A stretch of DNA of 64,000 bases from Sambucus nigra (GCA_949130495.1 OX422216.1:101253967-101317966), one strand, 5' to 3'. Counted from the stretch's first letter, positions 9,999 to 23,715 are shown. Notes: generated by a model from the sequence alone, not told the origin. Program-made: numbers and translations.

Positions 9999-12840
9999 TC
10001 GTAAAACAGAAAACATTCCGTTCCCCAACAAAACAAAATGTAATTTTAAAAAAATTGGACATAATTTCCAAATACGTATCTAATACAAATGCGTATTAGG
10101 TACTGCAAAATATTTAAAAAACTATGTGTCATGATAAAAGGGACGAAGTTTGAAAGAGAATGAAATGTTACCCCAATGGATGCATTAGTGGTGTAGCCAG
10201 TCTAAAGAAGTAAGAGGGAAGAATTTTGTTTCCAGTATGAGCTACCATATTTACGTAATGTACTATGTAACTTTTTATATTAACATCATGGTGCAAAACC
10301 TGGAAGCATTGCACAATATTTAATTATAATCAATAGCACTTAGTCTAGATAATTTGCAACAACCTCACCTTCTCAATCGTAAAATAGGATGCATGGAGAT
10401 TAAATAAAGATAGCAATAATTTTGGAACTGTTGTTATGAATATGCAACAACAAAACAATGTATATGACACGCTCCATGACGATGACAATGGCAACTTTAA
10501 TCATCAATTGTTTTCAAGGCTATTTAACAAAAAGCAAAAAAAAATAATATAAATGAAAATAGGCTAAAAAAATTTGAGAAGAAAGATATACCAAGGTTGC
10601 GTAATGCATTCCAAGAAAACTGTATTATTAAGATATACTCAAAAGGTGCAATACGTATTTCCATTGGGATCCCAAACCATATATTGCATCGAGAATTTGA
10701 AAAACATATTTTTCCCATGATTCAAATATGATGTATCTAGACTTATAATAAAATACAATTTCCAATGATTCAGTATGATCTATTTAGCTCAAGAATTATG
10801 GCAGCCAACTAAAACTCCATAAGGCATGTTACAATGATTTAGTATGATATAAGTTGAGGTATGTTACAATTATCCTTCGTATGTACAGGGTAAAAATCTT
10901 ATGGAAGTTGTGGAGACATCAAATCCCATAAGATTATATTATTTTTTCAAGAACCCAAAATTTATTGTGTTATGGATGGAGTCGGATACTACTAAAAATC
11001 ATGTAAAAAACTGCCAATTGTTTTTCAAGTCATAATGGATTTTAATCATCCTTTTGTGGCTTAAGTACTTTGCTTTAACCTTTTAAATCCTCCAATATGC
11101 CATTTTCTGATTGATATCAAAAGAAGGAAAGAAGGTTTATAATGATCTCAATTACTTTTGATGTTTTATGTGATCTCCCATACAGACTACTCTTTGTTTG
11201 ATCTGTTATCACGTACATAGTCAACTTGAAGCATGCTATACACAGGCCTGATTTGTTCTTGTTGGGAAGCATTTTTTTTTTGTTTGATGTTCATATGAGA
11301 TTATACCTCAAATCCTCTACAGGTTACTTATTTGGCAGACAATATTCAGCTCATACTAGACTCTTTGAGAAGTTCAACTGTTGTAAGTATGGGTATATTT
11401 CATTGTCATGCGTTGGTCAATAAAATTCCACCAAATATTCCTCTCATTTTATTAAGTAACTTGTATCGCAAAGTTTTGAAACTACCAAACTAAAAATCAG
11501 GGGATTCATAAGGCTGTCACTGACACCTTTCCTTGTTAATATATTTATTATTCGTTAGTATGTATGGTTAGTATTTATTTTATAGTTCAGTTTTCTAGTT
11601 TGAAGGGTTGTGGGATGTAAGGGAAAAAAGGTTGGAAAATATGTGGTGTGAAATGAGGGTGGGGTTTAGTTACCAAATTGTTGAGGTTGAGACAGTAAGT
11701 AGTATAAAGTACATAACATGTTATGATGTATTAGTAATGAAACTGAATATATAAAATGAGTTATCGAACTAGGAATTGGAATCATCGTCTAAGGAAGAAG
11801 TGTAAGGAGTGAATACAAAGGAGAAAAGTTTTCCTGCACCAGTAGCGATCATCCGAGTAGCAGGGATATGGGTCCTCTCACCCAATTAGGGTTTTCGATT
11901 GCCCGCCCGTACGGAGTTTTTGCTCCGGCAATTTGCCTCCATTTAACTATTTTACTGCCAGATCTGCTCTCCATAAGACCACAACACAACCTCAACTGCT
12001 TTCAGTATCTCATTAGAGAAATGGAAACTAAAACAAGAACAAAACATCAGTAACTAAAAAGAAATTAAGAGAGGAGTGCATAAGAAAATTTCCAGCTTAA
12101 TGGTATGAACTCAATTTAACTCACAAATAGAGCACCAGATATTGAGGCTGATAGTGCCAAGCCAACCCTTCGAAGTCACTCCTAACACATATATAATTCC
12201 TACCGTATTGACCCCGCGCCTACGACATAATAGCAACTAAGATCTATTACAAATTAGTATAAATGGGGGAGAGTTAATTGAATTTACTCAGAACAGATGG
12301 ATCACTAAATGGGGCACTTATTTACAAGAGTGTACTAGGAGAAGAAATTATAGGCTCATTACGCACTTATTTAGCAAGTAACTTGAGAGTATTACCATGA
12401 GGAAAGCTTGTTTGGTAGTCATTATCCACCATGTACGAAGGGGGAGAGTTAATTGAACCAAAAAAAGCAGTTGCTTATTCATTTTTGCAACACACAGAAA
12501 ACTCAAATAAATGCTCTCACAGAAGCTATAACCAAAACAACAGAAGACCAAATTAGAACATTATTATCATTATGCTAAAAGTTCATAAAATTTCTCCAAA
12601 TGAATTGTCCCCAAACATTATGACCTCTTTGTAGCACAAAATGGCCAGAATTCAAAGTTGAATACATTCATGTACGACAAACATTTATAAAGAGAATTGG
12701 ACTAAAATTTATATATTTATACGTGTAATAAATATTAATGATGCAACTCATTCTAGTTCAATTGTAGTCTCTTAGGTAACTAAATCATTTACTTTTCTAT
12801 AGAAAAAATAAATTATAAAACTAAAACTAAATCTTTGACT

Positions 12841-13091
12841 GTTACCTGCTCTGCTGTTCTGTTTCGGTTCCGGCGGGGGGACAGCTTGGCGTGGAAGTTA
12901 GAGGTGAGGCAGCGACAGCGAGGAGGGGAGACTAGATGGAGAGCAATGGTGTAGCAGAGGCTTGAGGAAGGGAGGCTTGAGGTTGATGATGGATGGAGAG
13001 CAACTTGTGTTGGGTAGGTAATAGAGGTTAAAAATTGATAGCCGTTGTCGTAAATGAAATGGGCAAGTAAGAATATTAAATTATCTCTCAA
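12841..13091 (-). other. Exon-like, GC-richer segment in the CACTA element
   Basis: On the minus strand a Ser/Pro/Leu/Arg-rich frame (SPRRNRNRTAEQ near the end) stops at a good donor, GAGCAG|GTAACAG, at about 12845. Base composition is clearly higher in GC than its surroundings. It looks like a captured first exon or leader, but I recognise no family. Confidence 0.25.
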
Positions 13092-14369
13092 GTTTTTCTA
13101 ATTAAACTTATGTTCATTTTCTTTTTAAATTTTAGTTTACACCCAAAATATTATATAAGTATAAATATCTATTTTTTTTAAATCAGTGGGGGCTATAACC
13201 CCCCCTAGGCCCTCACTGCCTCCGTTCCTGCCTATAGCCAACATCAACAGCAACCCTGTTGGTGTGGCGTGTACCCTTTCAATTGTAGTTGGTTTTAGTA
13301 GAACTAGTTTGAGCACATCCCACGCGTACTACTTATTGGTCTATCTTTGTTTTGACTATGAGGGAGGTTCAGAGGAAGAGACACAACGACAATGGGGTGC
13401 ATGAATAACACGAGGTCCTCTGAAAATCTAAAAAATTGTTATACCATGACCTCTTTCTAGTGGATCAGAAGTCCATCAACATAAGATAAATATCAAATAG
13501 GAGAAATAAGAAGAAAAGAAAGGGAATACATAGCTGATGCAAGCAGGAACACAAACAAAAGATAAAGCGCATCTGGAATCAGTAGCTCGACTTCAAGGCA
13601 CAGTAGCTCCCGAGAGCAATCATGTATATTCCAAATGAGTTTATTGATTAAGAGCATATGTTAAGTATTACATTCACAAGCCATCCTAGTATTTCCCCCA
13701 CATACTAAAATTTGTCATTGATATGCTTCTCATGTGAGGGGATGCACTTAAATTTGCAACAATCTGTAGTTGTAATATAAAAATTATGGAAACTACTAGA
13801 ATGGTGACATATCGTACATTAACACTTGGACATTTTACAGTACATGCCCTACCCATTTTCGACAGGTGCGTAACACATAATTCACATATAAATTTAGGCA
13901 CAATCTAGGCATTTTTTTGGATAATTGACAATACGTGACCAACAAACCTCAAATGTCACAACATGAATCTCTTCTAGCATGTAAAAGTAGTAGTTTGTTA
14001 CATTATGGACAACAAATCAATACATGTTAAGTTTAAAAAATAGAAGAATATGAAAACAAATAATTCCCACTAGTTAATTTTGATACTTCCTTACCGTAAT
14101 AACCACAGATTTTACATATGAGAATACAATGGTTGCCAACATATATAGTTTTCAAGCCTTTTTTACACACCAACTAAGAAAGTGTTATATTATATATATA
14201 CAAACATATAATAACATACAATTTTTAAAAACTAGCAGCTCCACTGAAACCACCTACCACTGAAAGGGTACACTCTACAATTTTCAAAAACTAGCAGCTC
14301 TCTCCCTGCTAGTCTATGAGAGAGCTCATCGAGCACAAACTAGTCAGTCGATGATTGACCTCCATCATT

Positions 14370-14690
14370 TTGTTATTTATATTCAGTTCCCCAATCTCCA
14401 GGTTTGAAGAACGCAACACGCTTGACTAGATTATTCTCAATAAGATTTCACCATGACTTATCTTTGACCCAAATTGAAGGAACTTAGAATTCTAGAAGTT
14501 AGGGTGATCATTTTGAGCTACTTTATGTGCTAGATTACGGGTCTGCTCCATGGTAACTAAGCTTGGAATATTTGCATCTCTCATTTTATCTAGTGATGTA
14601 ATCTGTGATTTCTCATTCTGAAATTCAAAAGCCTAACCATTGGAACCATGTTGTTGTTCAAACGAATGAGCCCACGCATTAGGGATACCC
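14370..14690 (-). pseudogene. PEX5: PEX5-like fragment (peroxisomal import receptor) captured in the CACTA element
   Basis: PEX5 is the cytosolic receptor that imports PTS1 proteins into peroxisomes. The minus strand reads NAWAHSFEQQHGSNG, then MEQTRNLAHKVAQND, NSKFLQFGSKISHGEI and, after a one-base shift, IENNLVK and GDWGTEYK. This order matches the middle, pre-TPR part of plant PEX5 (SFEQQHGxNGWA, MEQTRxLAH, NSxFLQFxSKMSRGE, GEWATEYEQQ). At least three stop codons and one frameshift are present. Trp-to-stop at NG*AFEF would destroy a WxxxF/Y PEX14-binding-type motif. No TPR region or N-terminus is seen nearby. It is a transduplicated pseudogene piece, not the host gene. Confidence 0.75.
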
Positions 14691-15456
14691 TCGGTATACA
14701 ATCCAATATCAATTAAAATTGTGATAAATAACACCTCTTCCAATGAAATCAGCATTATAAATACTTTTCTGATCAGGATAACATAACCCACAGTTCCTCT
14801 CAAACTCTAACCTAGGCTTCCTGTTTTCATTAAAATGCGTCGATATGAGGATAACAGATAACAAATATGAGGAACGCATTCCTGTTTTCTATTATAAATA
14901 CTTCCTATTTTCAAAACTGAAGATAACAGATATGAGGAGACAATGAATTCCAACACAAAGCAACGCAATATTATAAGTGAAATACCTTGTAATATGTGAA
15001 TCACTGTGTAAAAGCATTAGACAAAATTGAGTATCTTTTGTTCAATAAGGGATGATACACCCAATATATTCATGACAAAGTGTTTTCAAATGAAAGTTTG
15101 TTCAAAGTAAAACACAAACATAACAAGCCAGTGAGTCACTCATAACATGATTATGATCTAGAGATCATAGTAATAAGGATGGTTCAAGGTAAAGGCCAAA
15201 ACTAAGATGATATGACCAAGTTGACTATGTAATGGTACCCAACAATCCTAAAATGTTACTCGTACCTATATATTAGTAAAAACTTTACTCGTCGTGATAG
15301 AAATAAGTATGAAGTGACAGAAAGAAATAAGTCTTTTAACCATGGTAATAGGACTTGAGCATGGTGACCATGGTAATAGGTCTTGAAGATATAAGTCAAC
15401 TATCATTATCCGAATTGGAGGGTGACAGAAAAAACAAATAGATAATTAAAAAGTAC

Positions 15457-15728
15457 CTTGATAATGAGCGCCTTGGCCTTCAAAAAGTATGAAGTGACAG
15501 AATTTCTTTGGGAGTTCATCACCTTATCAACGTCCTTTAATGCAAGCTGAAAGAGAAGTTTATACATTCTAAGATTTGTGAGGGATTTAATAAGTGGAAA
15601 AGGCATTCTTTTCACCATACGAAAATAGAAAATAAAAACATACTCCAGCATGTGTTATGGGATCAAGCCCACCCAATTCCCTATATTCAGAAGTTGATGC
15701 GGATCTATATTTCAGAAATTGACTAGTC
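15457..15728 (-). pseudogene. Two exon-like segments of an unidentified gene captured in the CACTA element
   Basis: On the minus strand, exon-like 15728-15644 (acceptor TTTTAACCAG, donor GGA|GTATGT) encodes FLKYRSASTSEYRELGGLDP. Exon-like 15546-15457 (acceptor CTCTTTCAG, donor CAAG|GTACTT) encodes exactly 30 codons starting LALKDVDKVMNSQRNSVTSY and continuing FLKAKALIIK. The second resembles one TPR helix pair. The interval between them is AT-rich like a plant intron. The source gene is not identified; the splice sites and composition are the main support. Confidence 0.35.
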
Positions 15729-16146
15729 CTGGTTAAAATATAAAACGGGTAATTGGTTTCAATACAAAGAATCCAATCAATTGAAAAATAGAAGTATGTG
15801 CACAAGCATACATATAGTCACAACCAAATTAATATGATACAAATAAAATAAAATAAAACCAACGAACAAACTTCACCTGAGATAGGGAGCCTATCGATTG
15901 CTAAGAATCACGGGATCACCTAGTTTGATATTATGAGCTCTCGAATAACAAATGATTGCCCGAACAAGGAACACAATGATCAACGATGAAGTATGAATTT
16001 GATATGATACTTAAAACGCACTTGCTTGAGTATCAAAGCTTATGTCACTCAGAAAGACCTTGCACTGAATTTTGTCACAAATATTTGTGTTTTATTACGG
16101 CATAGTAGTTATGATGCCTTGTGTGTGGGCGGGGATGGAGATGGAT

Positions 16147-16167
16147 GGGGGGTGGGGGGGGGGGGGG
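16147..16167 (+). other. G-rich tract
   Basis: A run of 14 G at 16154-16167 preceded by GGGGGG and a T, with further G runs just upstream (16129-16150). It could form a G-quadruplex. It is unusual in this AT-rich interior. Confidence 0.6.
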
Positions 16168-16521
16168 ACCACAACTCTCCTTACACATTGATTTTAGTCA
16201 AATTATAGCATAAGGGAATACTAATATATATAATTCTGACAAGTTCTGTAATATAGGTTCATTGGAATGTGTAAAAACGGAAAGCATAACACGAGGACAA
16301 TTTTGGCCTTGCGGTGAAGCAAAAGTTTTGTTTTTTAATAACACGGGGTAGTAGCGGCCCCGACCCAAGGAAACTAAGGCGTTTGCCTTGACCCCTAAAA
16401 TAGAAAAAAATTATTTATGTATGCCTATTTTTATTTTTAGTTCTAAACCTGAAATTTCAAATAAAACACTATTACAAGTCCAAAATAATAAAGAGGTTAG
16501 TTTTTTTTAATTTCTACAATA

Positions 16522-16548
16522 TCTCCCTCTCTCTCTCTCTCTCTCTCG
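16522..16548 (+). repeat. (CT)n microsatellite
   Basis: Simple CT repeat of about 12 units in the CACTA interior. Confidence 0.8.
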
Positions 16549-19500
16549 TATAGTCATACCTCGTCGGTTCAACTTCGTGGCCACTGGTGCAAAAAATGTC
16601 AAATTTGCGTTATCAATAATTTAGCTAATCCAAAATTACAAATTCCTGGATTGAAGTTTGCATCCAAAAAGTTCTCTAAGGTTTTATATAAAAATGAATA
16701 AGACTTAAATGCATGTGTGAGTACTAAATCCCATTACCTAAGCGAAAAATGACTCCTCCAATTTTCTGTTCAAGATTTCTTCTTGATCTATAAAAGTATC
16801 CATTTTCTCATTGTCTATCCATTAATACCTACAGAAAGCAGAGCAAGCAAACACAATTAATTAAATTATTCACGAACATGTATGGAACCACTATCTTCAC
16901 CACAACCAAATTGAAATTTATAACAAAGTAAAATGAGTCTTTGAACATAATTGTTTAAAATCCCCACGTAAATTTAAATAAATGAGATGACAAAATTGAA
17001 ATCAGAGTTAAAATCCTTAAATATGTAATTTCATCTCAAATCAAGTTTTATGTGGTGATAACAAACATGCAGCCTATGATCACGACAAGTTCTATTAGCT
17101 TTGGGCTCCCTTTTTAGGCCTTTGTTCTTGTACTTGTAAACCTATATTAGTAGTCCAAACATAAAATATGAAATGAAGAAATTTGAATTACGAAGAAAAT
17201 TACATTTTGTTATTGATCCTTTGTCGAGAATCTGGTTGCAAAGTAGTCCTCTAATCGTTTGTTTCCATCATTAGTTCACCGTCTTGAGTAGGCCTCCAAT
17301 TGTTAGAATATATCACCTATGAAAAACACAATTCAAACAAACAATAGCTATTAACAAAATTGGAAAAGAAATCTGAATGATTTATCAGCAATGAGCCAAT
17401 GTGATCGAGAAGGAAATACGTAGATGGATTTATTTAATCGTTGGTCTTTCTTTGGTTTTCAATCGAGGCAAAGTTTCAAATGATTAATATTGGTACAATT
17501 AATGTCTAATTTAAGTTCAGTAAGGGAATCCTATGAGGGTTGTGTGTTAAGCAAAGAGTGTGAACATATTGAACTCAATGCTTTGAGCAAAATTGGGAAA
17601 CCAAACGAGCATTGGCAAACAAATGTAATAATGTATTATGGGACTAATCAAACTAAACAATAAGAGTACATGCCTATTTTTCCATCACTAATTCCTTTAA
17701 CATACGAAGTACAATCTTAAAATCTTGAAGATGTATAAGAGTAGGGTCATGCATAAATGATAGAGAGAGTTAATTGCATACGTTAATTCCTGCTGAGTTA
17801 AGGTAAGGTAAACGTGCTCCAATTAAGGACCAAAACTTAGTAGCCTCAACCCGAATAATGAGTGTTAATAAAATGTTGAATCTACTTTGTACGCGAAATT
17901 GATTAAGTTTGCATTGAATTGGATGAGAGCATCTTTGTTTGAGTGAGAATCTTAGCTGCATATTGAGTATTAATTCAAAATTGATATGGTTTCAGACCTC
18001 TAACCACAAACTTCGGTCCAATATTTGTTCCAATCATATCAAACTCATCAACAACATTTCATGCACAAACTTATACTTCATCTTGTCATAAATCAACGCA
18101 GTACACACTACCCATATCACAAATCCAAAAGTCCCTAAAGAACCAAATAATCTTACCAAAAGAAAGCTATCTTTCAGAAAGAAATCAGTCAACCAAAATA
18201 AGTCTCTTACTCACCATAAATATCTAATAAAACTCTTTTACCTGGCCCATCTAGTCCACATCCTCGATCAAGTGAAAATATGGGGCCAAGCTGCGTTCCA
18301 AAAGAGAAAGAAGAAGATTCAAGAAAGTCTATGGGTAATAAAATAGTAGATAATATGAAGAAAAATAAAAAAGTGCCAAGGAAAATGAGGGTCCACGGAC
18401 AAATAATGCATGTTTGATATAAACATTACCAAAAGGATAGATAAAAGAAAATAGAGAACATCACTATCACTTAAAGAAAAAGTTGCACAATTGTTGTCCA
18501 AAATTCTCTTTTGTTCAATAGGCAAATAGTGTTTAAACTTTATAAGAAATAAATGAAATGTATTAGTTCTAGATATCTCAAACAAGTAGTATGGTCACGT
18601 ACAACAAGAACTCTCAAACCCACTGGAAATTGGCTATCAAACATATTCATTCAGACTCCAATTGGATGAGAACTACATACCAAACATATTAAGATGTGAA
18701 GGATGAGATTTTAAGTTATATATTGTTCAGAATAAAAATGTGTTTTGAACTGTTGAATTATTGAAGAGTGTATATTAGTTTCCAGGAGAGAACAATAGAG
18801 TTTGTAATGAGGGAATAACTTGCCATCTCTAATTAGTATGAAAAAAAAAATCAACAAAGTTCATACTACATAGTATGAAAAAGATATCATATAGCCTATA
18901 GAATAAAAGAATGAAGATGGACTAAGAAGAGAGAATATAAGAGGCATACACCATTACTTACTTCTAATGGTGCGAAGGTACAAAGTATAGAAATAAAATA
19001 ACTCAAAATTATTGACAAAAACGTAATTTGGAGAAGCTAATTGAGAGAGATTAGTTACAAAATAAAATTAATCAACACAACACTGAAACTATACAATCAT
19101 TACCATAATCTTGGTTCATAACTTCAACGATTCACACCCCAACTCATAAATAGAAATAAATTTAAGGATCAAATTAAGTCAAATATCAAGGACTTCTTAA
19201 ACATCAAACTTTAAAACAAAATATATAATGTATCTATTTTCTTCAACATTAACCTCTTGATTAAGCGTTAGTATAAATATATAATATATCTATTTTCCTA
19301 AATGTATGTCAAATAATAGGCTAGTTAAATCAAAGCTAACCCAAAGAATAATTGTTTTCTTTGGTTACGAAAAATAATTATATATATGTTACAAATGCAT
19401 ATGAAGAGACAAATTAATGGTAGAGCACATCAACCTATTTTAAAATGAATTGTACCAACATATTAGCCATCAATTGATAGAAAAATACACATGCCCCAAC

Positions 19501-20088
19501 TGATTATGGTAGGTGAGAAGAATAGATAAAAGATCTAGTTAATTTAACATCATACCTCAGCGATGCAATTTGAGACGAGTTCAAAAAGATGAAATCACCG
19601 ATCCAAATGTCTAATCACAAAACACTAGATCACAAAATACAATAGTCATTGAGTGTATAAGAATATTCAAGAATCCATATAATGATTTTCAGAACAGACA
19701 TTTGTTTGATCATATTTTGCTTCATATGGACATATACAATCATCATAGGGGTACATGTGTCCATCCATATTGTTATATAAGCCAAGACAATGAAACCATA
19801 TAATATTTGTTGTTCCTATATGATTCATATTATTTCATATGTAAGATATACAAAAGTTAAGGAAATCATACCTCTTCACTTCACAAATAAAAATTTCATT
19901 TAAAAATAGGAACTTTCATATAAAAATACCACATAATTTGATAATATAGTACCACAAACATGCACTGACCCCTTTCCAAACATGGAGACTAACTATGAAG
20001 AATAAACTAATTCGTCAAAAATTAATTAACATTTACTTTTAATCACATTGTCACAAAAATTCCATTCAATTAAAAGAGAAGTCATAAA

Positions 20089-20119
20089 AGAAAGAAAGAA
20101 AGAAAGCAAGAAAGAAAGA
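20089..20119 (+). repeat. (GAAA)n microsatellite
   Basis: Short run of AAAG/GAAA units, slightly interrupted. Confidence 0.75.
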
Positions 20120-20744
20120 GTAAAACACCCATTTGGGTATTTTCTCAAACAATAAATAAGAATGCTAGAAAATGACAACACAATATAGAAGGATAAAAAT
20201 CTCAAAAAGCAAGAGGCTCATGGCTACAAAATGCTAACACGAAGAATATGGATTTATAAAGCTAAAATTGTATTCCCATTAAATATAGAACTTATTAAGC
20301 AAAAAAATATCTTTAGATCTGATATATTCAACATCAAAAACTCAAGTATCACAAAAACAAAAAGAATAATATGGTTCCATATTGAATTCCTAAATTCATG
20401 TCAAATGTTTAAAGCTAGAGTGCTATGTGAAAATCCATTATAATCAAGGATCGTATTAAATATTGAGTGTGAAGGTTTTCATGTTTTGTTTCTCTGGCTC
20501 CAACGCCTCCATGGTTGTTTCAAATAAGAACAAAATTATACCAAATACATGGAACCCCTAAACATATACATATGTGTAATATTCTCTCTGTATGAAATGA
20601 AATTGTAGATGTAGATAAACAAAAATAAAAACCACAGAAATCAAATCATATTTATTACTAATATCAATAAAATTGAAGAAAACCCTTAATGTAAATGCAA
20701 GCTCAAATAAAAACCCTAGGAATTAATCTTAAGGACAAATAGTG

Positions 20745-20880
20745 TACCTGCCGTGGAGATGTAGGGTCGTCGGGGCCGCTGCCTATAGAGGTGGATCGTG
20801 CGAGAGAGATGTGAGAGATGCCTGCTAGATCGAGCGAGAGATGTGAGAGAGCCGGACTATTTTTTTTTGGAAAAATGAGT
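20745..20880 (-). other. GC-richer leader-like segment near the CACTA right end
   Basis: On the minus strand, a CT-rich stretch (repeated TCTCTCACATCTCTC) runs into CACGGCAG|GTACAC, a plausible donor site at about 20751. It could be a non-coding first exon of a former CACTA transcript starting near the right end. No frame is recognised. Confidence 0.25.
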
Positions 20881-21155
20881 TTTGATATGGAGCCAATTCA
20901 TGGGGGCGGGAGAATGGAGAAAAAAGGCCCGCTTTTTTTTTTTCCATTTAACTCAGTTTTTACCGCAATTCTAAAATAACTAAAATTACAAAGGGTGTAT
21001 ACATGTCATCTATATATAAAAATGAGATAAATAGTTTATTTTTTTATCTCAATTTTACTTAAATTAAAATAAAAATTTACCTTTAAAGCCAAACTGACAT
21101 AAATGTATTTTATTTATATCATTTTATAATTGCCTGTCATAATGTCAATTTTTAA

Positions 21156-21186
21156 ACTGACATAAATGATACTTTTTCTTGTGGTG
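21156..21186 (-). repeat. Right terminal inverted repeat of the CACTA element
   Basis: Reversed it reads CACCACAAGAAAAAG, then ATCATTTATGTCAGT as at the left end. The fourth terminal base differs from the canonical CACTA. Confidence 0.85.
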
Positions 21187-22728
21187 TTTAACGGTCAGCC
21201 TGCACATACTCATGACGCCAACACACACCCACGTGGCTATAGCCAGTCGACCCGTTTAACTGTTAGCCTTGCACATACTCGCGTTGCAAATCCATTCTAT
21301 TACTGATTTATTTTCTTAGTTATTAACTGTCAATTTCTCAATTTATCCTTATCTCATTACCTCATTATTTTATATTATCCCCACCCTATTATAGAGTATA
21401 ATACCTCAAGTCCACCCCTAGTCCCATATCTAGAGGTCTCCAAAATACAAACACATCCTATCCTACTTTGTAGGATGAATTTCTATTATTTATCTCTTCC
21501 TAGTCTCGAGCCAAGGCTATCCAAATCAACAGAATGACACCAAAATCAGCCCCACCCTGAAAAATTCTATCCGTAAAATCTATACTAACTAGTCCTATAC
21601 CTAGAAAGTTTTTACCACAACTAACGCATACCCATTAGTCCCATACCTAATAATTATTCCTAAAAATTAAGGTGATAGCATAGCTACCCAAAATTCTCGT
21701 CGTCCCCGCGATGATAATTATAATCGAAACAATACGTCTAACAATCTAATTTATCAACAATTAAACAAATTTATCATACGTTCACTCTTTTACTTTAATT
21801 TAATTCTTTCAAACCATCATCACAATTTATTTGATTCAATAATTATAATTCCCACCACATGCAAATTTATGAAGCATAGAATAAAAATTCACTTTGATCA
21901 TACCTACATAATTTCATATGATTTCGTAAGCCCCCTTTCCATTTAAATAGCGCAGCTATGGTTTTCTACATGCAAACTTACCCCCATAATGACAAAACCA
22001 AATCTCTATCCTAAGCACACAAGGGATGTGAGTCTTAATTCAGATTAAGATTTTTCATAAAAACAGTCCCAAATTAGATTTCACTTTCTCTAATGAAGGT
22101 TACTAATTTATTTTAAGAAAAAAATGTGAATTAAGGTTTAGACGACATTAAAAATGCATAATACTAAAGAGAGAGAATAGAAGTATTCATGCCTGATGAA
22201 AAGTCGGTTGAAAATTCTGATTAGACGGTGGTGTTCCTCTCGAAAAATTAAGAAATACTCATTTTTGAACAATCTTAAGAAAATATCAAATAATCCTTCA
22301 AAACATGAGTTGAATCTCGATTAAATTTGGGGCCCTATAGATGAAAGGTGATAAAGATGTAGAAGTTGAAAAGATTGAAAAAAAGTGTTTAAAAAAGTCT
22401 AACTCGAGTTACTTTAATATGGGAAAGGATTAGAGTTTGGCTGTAATTAGAATTGTAATAAAATCACAAAACTGCCGACACGTGACTCGCTGAATCAATT
22501 CGCCTTATTGGTCGAATCGATTCAGTTGACCTGAGAGACCCAGTTTCGCCAAAAAAATGGTTAAAGTCCCAAATTAATTTTTTGATTTTAATTCCGATTA
22601 GAATCATAATTTCCATAAATAAAATCCAACATTTTCAATTAATAAAAATAATTAAATTCAAAAAATTTATTTTCCCGAATTCCGAATTAATTTAATTTAT
22701 TACGGGTTTAAAGTTACGGGGTGTTATA

Positions 22729-23676
22729 GGAAAATAACGAATTTGGAAACAAATGGGTAAAATGGTAATTTTACTTAAAATGGAACATTTTTATGATAGA
22801 AAAATATTGAAAAAGATGTTATACAAATTTGTCCTAAATGAATATGATTATTGGAACAAAATCAAAGTTAAAATGTAAAGGACATGAAATGATAATTTCA
22901 GAGCCTAACACAAATTGGGGTGAAACCATGGGTTTGTCTTCGGCCGGATAAAAAGGTAAAGAAGGGATAATGTGGAAATTTGGAAAATGTTAAAATTCAT
23001 AAAAGGAACTCGGATGACATCGGGATAATTAAGGAGGGCCCGGAGCCCAGGGTGAAAGATCCAAAACCACTGTCCAAAGCATATGGTGGCATCGTTGGCG
23101 GTGTGGAGCCCGCTAAACTATGCAGTTTATGAAAAGATTGCGAGAATAAGATAAAGGAATAAGGAACATGTTAAGAAATGGTTTATGTGATAAAATGTGT
23201 TAAGACAACCTAACTTGAATGAATTGATGAATGTTCCGGTAAAGGATAAAGTGGATAAGAAATGTGTAAATTGATTGATGTCCATAAAGTAAATGAAAGG
23301 GGAAGCGTAGTGGTATATGGGTGAGTTGAAAAACCTAAGGAATTATAACCTATAATTAACATAAAGGTATGTTATGAAAGGTTTTCAAAGGTTGAAGAAG
23401 TATTTTCTAACACGGTGTTCTCATGTATTGAATGAGGTTATTTTCAATGAAAATACTATTGTGCATCGCTTTAAATGGGAAGGGTAATTTTGGTAAAGAA
23501 ATGGTTTCAATTGAACAATGTGTAATGGTTTCAAGTATTTAACCATGTCTGTTAAATATAGGAATACAATTCAAGTTAAGAGAGAAGAAGTCTTTAAGAG
23601 ATTAATGTAAATTAATCAAACTAAATCACATTTTCGAAAGTAAAACGGTATCATGCATTAAATATATACAAAGTAT

Positions 23677-23715
<39 letters not shown>

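Larger units (their letters stand above)
8436..21186. mobile_element. CACTA (En/Spm-type) DNA transposon, 12.75 kb, no intact transposase
   Basis: The left end is CACTACAAGAAAAATGATC and the right end, reversed, is CACCACAAGAAAAAGTATC. Three-base target duplications ttt flank it (8433-8435 and 21187-21189). ATTTATGTCAGT/ACTGACATAAAT motifs are clustered at both ends, as in CACTA subterminal transposase-binding regions. The interior is AT-rich with no open frame above about 100 codons, and I recognise no TnpD or TnpA domain, so the copy is non-autonomous or dead. It carries gene fragments (9864, 14370, 15457) and exon-like pieces (12841, 20745). Other stretches, including 10000-12800 and 16600-20700, show only AT-rich DNA and simple repeats. 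Confidence 0.9.
8059..22728 (-). repeat. Gypsy LTR B, split by the CACTA transposon
   Basis: The minus-strand start is at 22728 (tATAACACCCCGTAAC, probably a mutated TGTAACACCCC). About 1.5 kb lies at 21187-22728 and 0.38 kb at 8059-8435. The phrase gccantcgacccgttt is repeated on both sides of the transposon (8420-8435 and 21243-21260), which supports a single split LTR. GAATCAATTC at 22492 and GAATCGATTC at 22514 are palindromic motifs also found near 61776-61908. Confidence 0.55.

Noticed and set aside
13184..13230. hAT-like terminus (cagtgggggctataacccccc...cctccgttcctg)
   Set aside because: It resembles ends of some plant hAT or MITE families, but no matching opposite end or target duplication was found within the CACTA element.
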